A stretch of DNA of 64,000 bases from Brienomyrus brachyistius (GCF_023856365.1 NC_064538.1:7076435-7140434), one strand, 5' to 3'. Positions 48,901-60,482 are shown, counted from the first letter of the stretch. Notes: generated by a model not told the origin, from the letters alone. A program made the numbers and translations.

Positions 48901-49570
48901 CACCTTCTGTCTTTCTGACACTCATCTGGATGAAGCCATTAGAGCAGTCTGTCACCAGAAGTCATATGATACACAGAAAAGCTGTTCAGACCGGCACTTT
49001 CCAAATCCCCAACATTAGTCAAGGATAATGATAAAAAAAATCAAAATGAAGCGCCACAAATTTCACAATTAAAATGAGTCTGAAAGCCTCCCATATTTGC
49101 TGTGCCTCATCAACTAGAAATCCTGTTAAAAGCCTTTTTTCCATGTCAGAGTTATCTTTTGTGCCCCTGGGAGGAAGGGATCGACTAAAAAAAAAACCAT
49201 TATTTGAAAAATCACTATGCTTTGATTTTGATGTACTGTATGAGCTATAGTTAAACAGCAGTCCAATCAGCAGTGTCCATCTTTCGCTTAGACACGAATT
49301 GAGAAAAGAGGGTGGGGGTCTAAGACTTGGGGGATTTGCCTGGCATGGATCAGGGCCCCTCCTCCTTGAGGCGGAATGGTACATCATACCCATTACATCA
49401 TTACCATGTAAATACAGTCATAGATAATTCCTGAATGAATTTTGGGGAACGTGACACAATGTGCTCACGTAAATGGCCAACCATATGGTCTAGCGGCAAT
49501 TAGCTTTTAATTACAAAATACTTCTAGCTATCAGGCTTATGCAAAGAACAGAAGAGAACAGTCACCAAGG
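45962..49570. other. Mostly unique sequence
   Basis: No gene recognised. Around 47960-48040 a GGGTTCGAATA box and GTGGAAGAGCATAACGC could be a decayed tRNA-like SINE head, too weak to call. CACCCACCCTATCTGAG is repeated twice near 48548-48585. Minus frames of 133 and 115 codons at 46172-46650 overlap each other and show no domain. Confidence 0.4.
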
Positions 49571-49800
49571 CAGGTGGCACAGTGGGCAGACCTGCTGCCT
49601 CACACCCTCACACCACCAGGGCTTGATGCTCGACTTGCTGCCTTCGGTCTGTGTGTGTGTGTGTGTATGTGGACTTTTCCCCCCATATGCTGCACAGCTC
49701 TCCTAGGTGCTCTGATTTCTTCGTGCGTTTTTGCGATCTGACTAGTTGCTATACTGTGCGCGAGTGCTGGGATGACTGGCATCCTGTGCAGGGAGTCCTC
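49571..49800 (+). mobile_element. tRNA-headed SINE, diverged copy
   Basis: GGCAGGTGGCACAGTGGGCA is the A-box region, and CTGCTGCCTCACACCCTCAC follows, as in the family. A (GT)n run (49650-49667) interrupts the body, then CTCTCCTAGGTGCTCTGATT and GGGATGACTGGCATCCTGTG mark the 3' part. The B-box is degraded. Confidence 0.6.
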
Positions 49801-50090
49801 TGCCTTTTACTCAGCTCTCCATGAGATCCATTTCAGCCCCCCTGGACAGAGTTATGGAAGCCTGTCTAAAGTGTTCACTCGTTACGCATAACTTCTGTCA
49901 AAAGGACTGCATAGTAAGCGGTCTGTGTGGCGAGATATTCTGCATCCATCCTAACAGTCCCTCTCTAGCTGCCTGAGATCGCGCCAGGTGTCAAGGGCAC
50001 CTCTGGAGCAGGGATGAAAGCTGGAGCCTATACCATGCTTTTAGCAAGCAAGTCCACTCTTTTCTGTTTTCAGTAATGCTAGTATGCCCA
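49801..50090. other. Unique sequence, nothing recognised
   Basis: No gene or element recognised. Confidence 0.5.
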
Positions 50091-50127
50091 GGGGGGGGGG
50101 GGTGGGGGGTGGGGCGGGGGGGGGGGT
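50091..50127. repeat. Poly(G)-rich tract
   Basis: G12, T, G6, T, G4, C and G11 in close succession, with GGG clusters that fit an intramolecular G-quadruplex pattern. Confidence 0.9.
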
Positions 50128-50139
50128 AGGCAGCCAGTT

Positions 50140-50362
50140 GACCTTGGAATCCCAGAGGTTTTTTTTCACCTTACTTGAGAGTTTTTGGTTTCTCTCCTCC
50201 AATGTCATCAGGCTTTCTTTATTTAATTTCTTTCCTTCCTTTTTTCCCCTTCTGTATTACTCTCTCTAATGATGTTTAATGTATCCACATCCATATAAAG
50301 CACTGTGGAATGATTCTGTTGTGAAAGGCGCTATATAAAAATAAATTGAATTGAATTCATAG
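50140..50362 (+). mobile_element. Retroposon 3' end with TTGAATTGAATT tail
   Basis: CCAGAGGTTTTTTTTCACCT, CTTGAGAGTTTTTGGTTTC, CATCCATATAAAGCACTGTG, GTGAAAGGCGCTATATAAAA and AATTGAATTGAATTC occur in the order I recall for a widespread fish LINE/SINE 3' region. No reverse transcriptase sequence precedes it, so this is a truncated or non-autonomous copy. Confidence 0.7.
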
Positions 50363-52545
50363 GAGATCCATACAAAGGTCACAATGGCAAGATTGGGGCC
50401 AGACTGAAACTCGGGGCCTGGGGGAGGCTGACAAGCCCCTCCTCTGAGCCTCCACACTACCACTTAACTCTTCACGCGGAGCCACTGGTTGCAGGGGAGA
50501 ACTGGCATCAAGCTTTCTCTCGTAGCAACCAGGAACTACAAACGAGGGAAAGGTGAGGAGGGAGCTGGTGCTGCTGGCTGAGAATGGGCCCCGGGCAGCC
50601 AGCCGCGATGAGCACAGCGGAGCTGCCTGATAAGTCACTGCCGCCCCTGACCCCAACTTCCCCATTGCACAGGCTGGCCTCAGCTGCTCCAGACTGTTAC
50701 AGGCCACGGAACGCTGGTTACATCATTCGGATGCAGATAAACGGTATTCAAATGTAGGAAACCCTCAAGCAGCACTAATTGCATTTAATTGTGCTGGAAG
50801 ATGCCCAGTTTGCCCACCAGGGGATCCCCTTAACAGGCAGAAAATGAACAAGAATTAATCCACTTTTTTTCTTTATTTTTTTTAGAAGATATGCAGAGAA
50901 AAAATTCAGGTTGGCATCTGCTCTGCCTATTTTGCCTGTCATGACAGTGTTGACAGTTCTATTTCTGCACAGTTAATATTCCATCTCAATTTTGATGTCT
51001 CCATATGTGTTTTTTCACCGCCATATCTGTCTTATCTTATAAATCTTGTCATTAAATATATGTACAAGACAACATAATGAAGCTACGAGGTCTCTGCCAG
51101 GAGGCTAACTAGATACAGTTTGCATAAAACAACTGTACATTGAGCTAACTTACATTAAAAAATAAAGAGCTTAATAAATGACATATCAATTAGACTCCTC
51201 TGTAACTTGGAAGATAGTGATCTTGATAAGAATGCAAGTGAAAGATAACCCGGTACCAGTCCCTGTCTCGGTCCCAGTCCCAGTCCCAGTACACCTGCAG
51301 AATACGCTTCCCCTGGGAAACCTTAGAATGTATTTCCCATTTTGTAATACAGCCCGTTTGTCCAAATGGGATGTGAGGAGGGATGTTTCAAGTTACTCGG
51401 CAACGGCAGACCCCTGCCCTTCCAATGAATGGGGGGTGGCAGCTGTAGGTGGAAGCTAAGGGCAATATGGATAAATATCTCAGGAAGGAAGGACAGCACA
51501 CATTCAGAAGCCTGCTGTTCAAGGTGCCAGTCATGCTCCTACGCCCCAGCTGGTCGACTCATCCGTCAGCCCGCCCAGGTTGGGTTGCCATCTTCAGCCT
51601 TGCTCTCTGACATTCCCCCTATTGTCCTTTGCCTGAGGATGTAGCAAAATAGAATTTTAAACTACTTCCTGGAACCATATAAAAATGTCTCCCAAATAGC
51701 ATGCGAGCATTTTTAGTTCCACAAAGTGTTCACTTAAAAGTTAAGTTTGCAAAGCATTTCCATTGGCAAGACCCTGTGGGACAATAGCTAAAGTCCATAG
51801 ATAAGGCTAAGGCTAACGAAGGCCAGCTAGTTAATAACAACACAGTGAAGCAGTCACTATCAGCACCATTAAACAAATTTAAAGAACATTAACACAATTT
51901 AACAAAGTGAATGACCTTATTGATGTTTAATGGTATTTAAATGATGCATTATTATTATAATGTTTCAAAGGACATTTTCGGGAATGTATGTTTACTGCAC
52001 ATTAGAATTAAACTGGTTGAAATCGGCTATAGTCTGAATATGATATTACAGCAAATTGTTGCTATTTAGTGAGTCTAGCTAAACACGCAACAGTGGCAGG
52101 AGATGCAATCACTGAATTGCAGATATTTTTTATATCTCCTGCTGAAGAAAAAATGTGTCTCATGCGTAATACATAGTGCTTCCTTTTTATTAAATCACAG
52201 AAAGTGTCATTGTCAATGAAAACAGGCTGAGACAGCCCATATAGAACCGTGCACGTCCTTTGTTTGTTCACAAAGAGCATCCCCAGGGACAGCACGAGTC
52301 AACAGGCACGGCGGCTGAATAGCAGGTGGCTGCATCCTTCTCCACTCACATTAAATAACACTTAAAATGTTACTGTGTGGAAGTATTGGAGATGACGGCT
52401 GGATATCTCACACCTCAGAGACACCACAGTTCAATTTCTGCTTCCAGCAGGGTTCTCACCAAGGTGAAAAAGTATTATTACAGTGGTTTAAAAAAAAAAG
52501 AAAACAGACCGAACTGAGAAAGAAGTCATAACGAATATCTGCACA
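50363..52545. other. Unique sequence with a small CCCAGT tandem
   Basis: No gene recognised. At 51252-51292 a hexamer-like CCCAGTCCCAGTCCCAGT repeat occurs. The minus frame at 50357-50707 (116 codons) is composition-driven. Confidence 0.45.
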
Positions 52546-52660
52546 CCCATGCCTCCATTTTCTGTAATGGCTTATCCAGGATCGAGCCTGGAGCCCATCC
52601 CAGGAAACACAGGGGACAAGCTGGAGATCACCCTGCATGGCATACCGGTCCACTATATAC
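52546..52660 (-). mobile_element. SINE 3' fragment
   Basis: CTCCATTTTCTGTAATGGCT (inverse of the family's ..AGC..TT..AAAATGGA end), TATCCAGGATCGAGCCTGGA, GCCCATCCCAGGAAACACAG and GGAGATCACCCTGCATGGC. No head. Confidence 0.65.
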
Positions 52661-53054
52661 AGCCCTGTGGAATTATACGATAAGGTATGGTGTTTGGCTG
52701 AAAGGGCAGCATGGCGCAGCCCAGTGTGTTACATTTGCAGCCCTCCCTCAGCTGTCCTGGAACCACTTTGAAGCTAGTAGCCTCTAGCTATCCAGCTTCA
52801 GAAGCAGGAAAGGTAATATTCAGTTACACATTTCATGTAAAGCTGCAATTTAAGTGTGCTTTGTGATTTAATCTATGAAAAACAAACAAACAAACAAACA
52901 GATGTTTGGGCAAAATTCCCAGAGAAGCACTCATTTAACCATCGTAATGTTATAACCACCCCACCCCCCATGATGGTGCTTTCACTGGGATTTAGGTTTA
53001 TGTGGGCTTGTGCATGTGTTACCAATGATTTCAAGGATTATGTAAAAGATATAT
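52661..53054. other. Unique sequence, nothing firm recognised
   Basis: No gene recognised. A possible SINE-head scrap, GGGCAGCATGGCGCAG, lies near 52704, and (AAAC)n-type CAAACAAACAAACA at 52882-52900. Confidence 0.4.
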
Positions 53055-53318
53055 GCTAGACAGGTAGGTTATAAGGCAGGGGTGTATGCTGGATGGCTAG
53101 GGTATAAGGCAGGGGTACATGCTGGATGGGCAGGGTATAAGGCAGGGGTACATGCTAGATGGGCAGGGTATAAGGCAGGGGTACATGCTAGATGGGCAGG
53201 GTATAAGGCAGGGGTACATGCTAGATGGGCAGGGTATAAGGCAGGGGTACATGCTAGATGGGCAGGGTATAAGGCAGGGGTACATGCTAGATGGGCAGGG
53301 TATAAGGCAGGGGTACGC
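53055..53318. repeat. 33-bp minisatellite, 8 units, SINE-derived
   Basis: Units begin GCTAGATGGGCAGGGTATAA (or GCTGGATGG) at 53055, 53088, 53121 and every 33 bp to 53286, with no indel. The unit's GGCAGGGGTAC leads straight into GCCCTGGATAGGATGCC of the SINE at 53319, and the unit resembles that SINE's own 3' region (compare CAGGGTTGCAGGGAGGG and GGGGGTACGTCCTGGACAGG at 55721-55759). The array therefore grew from SINE sequence. Eleven-residue periodic open frames are by-products. Confidence 0.93.
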
Positions 53319-53502
53319 CCTGGATAGGATGCCATCCCATTGCAGGGCACACACAATGAGACACAACAGAAAATTTAAAGACATATCATCACTTGAATGC
53401 CCTTTAACTAGTGGAAGATTCTCAAGCAGAGCATGCAAACTCCCCCAGGGACAGGAATGAAACCTAATGCAGTCATACCCAGTGGTCTACCATGCTGCCC
53501 CA
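53319..53502 (-). mobile_element. tRNA-headed SINE adjoining the minisatellite
   Basis: GGATAGGATGCCATCCCATT and GCAGGGCACACACAATGAGA mark the 3' part. GAGCATGCAAACTCCCCCAG and the head inverse AGTGGTCTACCATGCTGCCC follow. The middle is decayed and the B-box region reads GGAATGAAACCTAATG. Confidence 0.7.
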
Positions 53503-55687
53503 CTGTAATACACACAGTGCACAGTGAACCAAACCAGGAGACCAGGGGAAAACCCCTTTTTAGTGTTTACTGGGCCTGGGCACTGTCAGCATCAACAGAC
53601 AGAGAGGAATTTTATAAAGCAAGGGAAGAAAGTAAACTGCAGTAGGAGACAGAACGAGGTCTGGGACTGGGACAGGTTTGCTGGGGCAAAGAAGGATCTC
53701 CTCCATCTCTAATTAGCCAAAAAAATTAGATTAGCATTAAAAGTCTAGTAATTATACATAATATAATCTAAAATATAATACATAAGTATAGTTTTAAGTT
53801 ACTGTATTTTTGGCTTCCTGTTTCACTACGGTATAAAAATGAAACAGCATATTCAGTCAAAAAATCACAAGAGACAAACCACACTTTTTCCATTGGGGGA
53901 AAAAAATGAAATATACCACCATTATTATAGCTGCCATCAAAAAGCCTTCATCCATTAGAAGAGGAATGGGATAGAAACGCATCTTTTCCTCGTGCGTATT
54001 AAGGAAGGGAAAGTCCGAAAAAGCAGAACCCAAAGGTCACAACTGGAGAACTTCAGAGTTTAGTTGCATCATGCTGTGCCCAAGTCTCTACAATAAACAC
54101 TTGGATCCCACATCCAGGCCAACAGACTTTATGGAACAGTTTCTTGAAGAATCCCTTATTGAGAATAACAGAAAAATGGAAGCACATGGATTTTCTCAAG
54201 TGCTGCTAGTATTTTGACTTAAAACATATGTCATGCTTGGATGAGTCCAAAATTGAACTCCTTGGCAAAGAACACCATTGATAAGTTTAGCACCAAGACT
54301 GAATGCAAAAAAAAATCAGACCTCCTCCCTACCGTGAAATACGATTGCAACACTGCAGTGGCCCTTCATAATCACAGCCTGGATTTAGTCAGAAAGCGTT
54401 TTAGAATTAGTGCCAGAATGTGCACAGAATAATATTGCAAAGGTACATATATACAGATTTTAAAATGCGAGTCAATACTAAGACTCACCTTGAAAACACT
54501 GTGTAGGATTTGCTCTGCGTGACCCAGGGTTGGACATGAAGCATGTGCTTTTCGAGGGGAGAAGGGTGTTCCATTTCAGGGCTACAGCAAAGGGCCAGGA
54601 CCTGGAGTTATGCAATACAGAGGTGATGCACAAATGAAAAGCATTATAGCGAGAATATTCAACTCGGGCATGGACACTGGGGAAAACAAATCACGGTTAT
54701 AGGAAACATCAGTTGCATTGGGATGTGAGCGAGCTTACTGGGAACAAGAGGGGGAAAAAGCAAACATTTATAGCGCCAATGGAACAAGGAACAGACGGAC
54801 TGAATCAACACAATGTTCCCAGTCACCTGACCCCTCCTCCCAAGAGCAACATGCCCCCAACGTCTCATAGGCACTAACAACCAAAATCCATCGGCGGTGG
54901 AGGAGGTGTGATGTTACAGTCACGTGGGCTCTGCTTAACACCATTTCCCATCGTTGCAGGAACATCTGAATTATGTGCCAGAGCAGAAACAAAACATGTA
55001 ATACTTTTTAGTATTAGATTTCCCGCATGAAATGTTACGTTATTACTTTCCATAACGATGCAAAAAATGGCCAGAATCTAAAATCTGGATTTTTTTTCCT
55101 TTAAAAAAAAAAAAAAAAAAAAAACTGGAAAATGACATTCAAGTGTCTCATTAATAAAGAGCTTGAAATGGATATGGTTAGAAAACCATCCAGTTTGACA
55201 GTGCAAAGGATCACAGCAGGCGTCTCCCCAGCAAACGTCCAATTACTTCACAGATAAATAGGCGCGGAGTATTGCCATAACAGATGTGCAGTCTGAAAGA
55301 AGCGATCGACTGTTGAACTACGCAGCTGGACCCAAATGAAGATTTCTGGCTTTGTTGTTTTGGCTCCCGCTCTGTCACAGGGTTATTCCTTTATAATGGT
55401 AACAGATAAGAGCTGGTGATGAGGCCCGGTATTTGAAAGCGCATGACTCATACCCCAGTGACATATGCAGTAATTGCTTTTTATCGATTGGCAGTCTCCA
55501 GTTGCATTTATGCACTCCACTTTTACATAAGGCTGCCAAGCTGGTACTGTAATCAACTCAGAACTTATCGCCGATTTATCACAAGTTATCAGGTGTGGTG
55601 GTCGACTGCGCAGAAGAATGCAGGCTCCATTCTGGTTAGCCATCAATTAAAGGAACTGGATGAGTTTACATTACTGAATATAGACCC
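53503..55687. other. Unique sequence with an A22 run
   Basis: No gene recognised. A22 at 55103-55124 follows a T-rich patch; no retroposed sequence is evident next to it. Confidence 0.45.
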
Positions 55688-55785
55688 ATCCATCTGTCTT
55701 CCAACTGCTCATTCTGCTCAGGGTTGCAGGGAGGGCTGGGGGTACGTCCTGGACAGGAGGCCAGTCTATTGCCGATCAACCCATT
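55688..55785 (-). mobile_element. SINE 3' fragment
   Basis: CATCCATCTGTCTTCCAACT, CTCAGGGTTGCAGGGAGGGC, GGGGGTACGTCCTGGACAGG and AGGCCAGTCTATTG fit the minus-strand 3' half of the tRNA-headed SINE family. Confidence 0.7.
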
Positions 55786-55980
55786 AGGCAAGAGAGGCAG
55801 CTGACTAGGGCATTAGAGTGGGTGCCGACTTAGCAGACCACCAGCGCCACCTACCTATGAGCAATTTAGAAACAACCGCCTGCCTGACAAAGGGAGAACT
55901 GTGAAACCCACAGAATACAGCTGGCAGGTCCTGAGCCATGGTGCTTATCTAAATACATACTTAAATACAGTGCATACAAA
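55786..55980. other. Unique sequence, nothing recognised
   Basis: Short spacer between the SINE fragment and the Tc1-like element. Confidence 0.5.
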
Positions 55981-56707
55981 CACCGATCAGCCATAACATT
56001 AAAACCACCTGTCTAATATTGTGTAGGTCCCCCTCATGCCACCACAACAGCTCTGACCTGTCGAAGCACGAATGCCACGAGACCTCTGAAGGTCCCCTGT
56101 GGTAACTGGCACGTTAGCAACGGATCCTTAAAGTCCTGTAAGTCAACGACACATACGCACCCGGTCATCCATATGCTGTAACACACATCATCAGATCAGG
56201 TCACCTCCTTCCATGGCTCCATAGTCCATCGTATGTGTTTTTTGCAGTGGACAGGGGTCAGCATGGGTACTCTGACCGGACTGTGGCTACACAACAAGCT
56301 GCAATACGCTGCTTGTTTTTACACCTTGTCATTATAACCAGCATTAAGTTTTTCAGCAACTTAGCTACAGTAACTCCCATGTGGGATCAGACCTGATAGG
56401 CTAATCTTCACTAAATGCAAGCCTTGATTCCTTGAACTACGTTTGGCATTGACCACTGCAAACTGGAAACACCCCACAGGACCTGCTGTTTTGAAGATGC
56501 TCTGACCCAGTTGTCTAGCCATCACAGTTTAGCCATTTATCAAAGTCCCTCAGATCCATACACTTGTCCATTTTCCTGGCTTCCAACACATCAACTTAAG
56601 GAACTTGCCTAATATACAATGGCACCCTTGACAGTTACCATTGTAACGAGATAATCAATGTTATTCACTTCACCTGTCAGTAGCTTGAATGTTATGGCTG
56701 ATCGGTG
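55981..56707 (-). mobile_element. Tc1-like transposon, internally deleted
   Basis: The left end CACCGATCAGCCATAACATT is matched exactly by the inverse of the right end (AATGTTATGGCTGATCGGTG, to 56707), a 20-bp terminal inverted match. The interior keeps recognisable minus-strand transposase-gene pieces of a Tc1 family I know from fish. On plus these are CCTAATATTGTGTAGG-like DNA near the left end, TCCTTAAAGTCCTGTAAGTC (about 56125-56145), GTGGACAGGGGTCAGCATGG (near 56250) and TCAGATCCATACACTTGTCC (near 56549). Compared with the recalled full gene, a junction near 56146 skips several hundred bases that would carry the second Asp and the Glu of the DDE catalytic triad. The frame is also broken elsewhere. 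It is therefore a dead, non-autonomous copy about 727 bp long. Confidence 0.88.
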
Positions 56708-57299
56708 TACACAGCACATACCTCAGGTCTCGCTGCCTAATGGTAAGGAAGAGACCAGGGTCAGTTCTGAAGAAAGGAATGTGACCTTCTGTAAGCAAAT
56801 ACTGTGCCTTTGACCTTCTGGGAAGTACACGACCATGACAGAGACCAATAGCATCAGCATAAGCATTGATCAGATAAGCCTTGTTTAACTAAAGTGCCTC
56901 TGTCAGATGGAGACAGGCCCCGCAAAGGAGACACGTGCCCTTGAGACCCCATGCTCGTAATCAATACTCTAACGCAGCCTCCAGACCACCTGTCTCATGC
57001 ATGGAAAACAGTTTTGCTCTGCGTAAACAAAACATCAAATCTTTTCAATAAAGATCAATATACCAAAGCTCCATTCACAGCTGGAACCTTTCATTGGCAC
57101 GTTTAACACTGCCGATATAAAGACAGAGGATAGTGCTGCAGTATAGGTGCTATATCCTAAGGCCTTCGATCCACTTGTTTTTGCCGGATTCTAGCCCGTT
57201 TAAAGTGTTTTGCAGAGTTTTCGTTAATTTACAAATACATTTGGATACAGAAACCTGGAGGTTTGCTTGTGAGTGACTTTGCTATTTGACAGCATGGTC
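56708..57299. other. Unassigned sequence right of the Tc1-like element
   Basis: No gene recognised. CAATAAAGATCAATA near 57047 is a poly(A)-signal-like site. The block 56750-57100 could be a decayed repeat, but no ends are visible. Confidence 0.35.
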
Positions 57300-57640
57300 C
57301 CATTAAGGATACGTCTGCTGCACAAACAGCATCAGGTTGAATTATGGGGCACTCTCACGTGTCCCACTCCAGCTTTTATTAGCGGTTTGCTGCTTGATCA
57401 AACTGTCAAGTTATCCTGACAGTCGCCAGTATTTATAAGCATCCTGGTGAGGCAGCTTCACAAATGAAACGTGAGATGCATTATTCCCACTGAATTGGTG
57501 GAGGCTTGGGAGATATATTACTAATGCAATCTATTCAGCTAATTATGCAATTAAAAGTCATTAAGCCATCAGGGAACCAACAGAATGCAGAACCATATAG
57601 CGTGTCCTCTAAAGGCATTTTTGAGATTCTTTTCTTCCCC
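57300..57640. promoter_or_regulatory. Candidate conserved non-coding element
   Basis: Complex repeat-free sequence with TTTTATTAGCGG, CAGTATTTATAAGC, ACTAATGCAATC and CAGCTAATTATGCAATTAAAAGTCATTAAGCC-type homeodomain clusters (about 57537-57566). The call is by texture only. Confidence 0.3.
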
Positions 57641-58038
57641 AGTTCAGACTTACATTACATGTAACCCACATATGAATCAGTCATACATGTGATCATATGT
57701 GTAAGGAACGATTTGGCACCGTAAACATCCATTGTAATCTAGACAGAAAGCAAGTACAGCCTGTCATTTGCTTTCCCCGCCTGCAGTATATAGAGAGTCT
57801 TGTCTTGTGAAGAATTAAAGGCCCCCCCCTCCTTTCCGACTGCATACAAATAAAACTCATTGAAACATCGCTGTGGCATCACTCATGTGAAATGAAACGA
57901 TTTCCAGTTCCTCAACAACAGCCGACACAATTCTTTCCACCATAATAACAGAGGAGACAGATTGTTTTGTTTGCATGTGTCTCAATGACCCGTCTAGTCA
58001 CTTACTGAGGTTAGAGTCATGAGGGGCGAGGCCGGGGC
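57641..58038. other. Unique sequence, nothing recognised
   Basis: No gene recognised. An 8-base C run lies near 57822. Confidence 0.5.
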
Positions 58039-58057
58039 GGGGGGGGGGGGGGGGGGG
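58039..58057. repeat. Poly(G)19 tract
   Basis: Nineteen consecutive G, directly left of the 3' side of the next SINE. Confidence 0.97.
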
Positions 58058-58059
58058 AA

Positions 58060-58318
58060 TACAGACAAGGGCACAAGCTGGGGTATATCTTGGATGGGAT
58101 GCCAGTCCATTTCAGGTGACATACACGTAGACAATTTGGAGACACTGATTAGGCTAAATGCATGTCTTTGAAAGCCCTGAGGAGACGAGAGGACCTGGAG
58201 GAAAACAACGCAGTATGAGGAAAGCATGCTAACTCCACACACGGGGGCATCAGCAGGAGTTAAACCACCAACCCTGGAGGTGTGAGGCAGCAGAGCTCCC
58301 TGCCGAGCCACTGCATAA
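58060..58318 (-). mobile_element. tRNA-headed SINE, diverged copy
   Basis: CTTGGATGGGATGCCAGTCC, ACAATTTGGAGACACTGATT, TGCATGTCTTTGAAAGCCCT, GAAAGCATGCTAACTCCACA, the B-box inverse GGAGTTAAACCACCAACCCT and GTGTGAGGCAGCAGAGCTCC are present in family order. The far 3' end (ATCCATCC) is lost at the poly(G). Confidence 0.78.
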
Positions 58319-59737
58319 CGTCATAGCTTGCTGTGTCCTCCCTTATTAACACGTGAAACATATAACAATGTAACATTGTAAAGCTTGCATGTTTATAAAG
58401 TTACACAGCTTTCCAGTTGTGTCAGCTTCACTGGAGAGGTGTAATCAACCAGTCAGAACTCTATCCAGCTTTAACGCTTAGTTAGGACCTTTTACGTGAT
58501 TTTTTTTTTTAATCTGTAAACTATAGAGAGATGATGTCGTTAAGCAATAACAGTGAACTTGGAGTGATGCCCTCAGTCAGGCTGCATTGACCGATTTCTT
58601 CAATCTGGGCCTCAGAGAAACGCATGTGTTCCTGGACCTTTGAAAGGAGATCTTTCAGTTTCTGCTAAATGGCCTCCATACTAGAATGGCTGCAGGGGAA
58701 ATGTCCCGCACTCCAAAACACACACACATAAACTTTATGGAACATCATATCGAAGATCCACAGTACAAGACCGGATAAGTACAAGTTATCAGAAAACCTC
58801 ATCTGTGAATTACTGTTACAGTAAGTATCGCTTCTGGCTGCCATGACGTTTGTGGAAGGAAGACACCTTCGATCCATGTGGAGGCAGACAGCTAATGTTC
58901 AGCCCCTGATGCTCCAGTCACTGTACATGGGTTGACAAATTCAGTCCCCATGTCTTGAGCCGAAAGCATTTATCTCCTTTATATTCAGCAGCAGAATTGC
59001 TCACAGCTTCCAGATGTTAACACACCCCCTGAATTATTCATGTCTCACGCCAAATTATTTATCACCATAAGATATATTTGGATTGTTCAGCAAAGGAAGC
59101 TACAATGGAAATATACTACATGATCAGAAACACCAGTTCTCCGATACGTCTTTCAAAATTACCCTCAAAATTGACTGTTCAAGTATTTTATTTTTTTTGT
59201 AAATAATTACACTCATGGAACTTATTTGGGGTTAAAAGAAAGGGCCCTGTTAGCTTAAGTGTACATTTTTAGACTTTCCAAGTGCCATTAAAATTGGGTG
59301 GAGCTGTTCCATTACATTCTTATTGAGCAGAAGAAAATCTCGCCTGCTCTCAGAAGTCAAGATTATTATTTTTTGTGTGGGGAGCTGTCTTCCAGGGTCC
59401 AGCGCACTCCCATGCAACTGACTCATCAGGCAAATTCAAGTCTTACATTCAGCATAATTCCTCTCACACAGCCGGCACATGACTCGTCGTCCCACTGTAT
59501 ATGTCCACCCCCCCCCCTCCAATTTCCACACCCCTCCTCCATGGAGAGAACAAGATGAAAAGGCCAGTGGGAGGCATGGTGGTGCTGGGGAATTCAGCCC
59601 ACCCAGAGAGCAGAGCTTATCAGCAGCACTGTTAAGACTAGGGCAAGACGTTTAGGTTGGGTCTGGTTATACAGAATACGGTCATTGCAGAACTGCCTGT
59701 GAAGGAAAATCATTTTCCTATTTTTCACATGTGTGGT
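58319..59737. other. Unique sequence, nothing recognised
   Basis: No gene recognised. A C10 run lies at 59508-59517. Confidence 0.5.
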
Positions 59738-60005
59738 TAGGCGGCTTAGTGGGCAGTGCTGTAACCTCCAGGGTTGTGGGTTTGATGCCTGGCCATCACT
59801 CTGCAGTTATATGTGGGTTGCATGTTCACCTTGTGTTCATCTGGATTTCCATGCAGGTAGGTGAACTGGTGTCTCTAAATTGCCCATAACGTGTGTGAGC
59901 GTGAGCAATGCGATAGACTGGCATCCCGCTCAGCCTGCTACATGTCCTGGACCACATGCTTGCTGGGATAAGCTCCATCCCCATCATGACCCTGACACTG
60001 GATAT
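59738..60005 (+). mobile_element. tRNA-headed SINE, diverged copy
   Basis: GGCGGCTTAGTGGGCAGTGC (A-box), GTGGGTTTGATGCCTGG (B-box), ATGTGGGTTGCATGTTCACC, TCTCTAAATTGCCCATAACG, GCGATAGACTGGCATCCCGC and TGGGATAAGCTCCATCCCCA are in order. The GGATGGATGG end is degraded. Confidence 0.78.
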
Positions 60006-60031
60006 GTGGTATTTACATATTTACGTGGCTT

Positions 60032-60482
60032 ATTAACACATAAGCCAACCCAAATTTCAGTAGGATTTTCCTGTCCCAGTGGCTCATCCTTAAATAATAG
60101 TGATTATCTTTAGTCTCGCAAGCATTTTACACCAATTTGTTGTATTAAGATGACGTCATCGTCCAAAGTATGCATAAATGAAACTGAGGCGGCAGCCATT
60201 TTACCAGGGAGCAAGTAGTAACAGCGGCAAGAAAAGCCCAAATCTAAGTTTCTTTAGTTTAACTTTGGTTTGTATAAATTAAGGCAAAGAAACCAAAGAA
60301 TTACTGGAAAGGCAATGGAAAGCTTAGCTAAAAGCCATCAATTGAAAGAACTTGATCAATGGTACTGTGAAGAAGTAGCATTTTATGTGCTCTGAGCATT
60401 TCCCTACAGACAGAGATGGGCAGTATTTAAATTGAATATGTGTTTACTTTTAGCAATAATTTGGGTTGGCTTATGTGTTAAT
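60032..60482. repeat. Perfect 25-bp inverted repeat around a 401-bp loop
   Basis: The left arm (60032-60056) starts ATTAACACATAAGCC. The right arm (60458-60482) ends GGCTTATGTGTTAAT. The arms are exact inverses over 25 bp. The loop has no open frame with family resemblance. It could be a MITE with 25-bp ends, or part of a larger element into which the SINE at 60484 inserted. The right arm overlaps that SINE's target duplication. Confidence 0.85.

Noticed and set aside
53069..53460. Repeat proteins with an 11-residue period
   Set aside because: Frames through the 33-bp SINE-derived minisatellite.
55103..55124. Poly(A) tail of a processed pseudogene
   Set aside because: No upstream sequence resembles an mRNA and no target-site duplication is visible.
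56750..57100. LTR or repeat next to the Tc1-like element
   Set aside because: A poly(A)-signal-like CAATAAAG is present, but termini, duplication or a second copy could not be seen.
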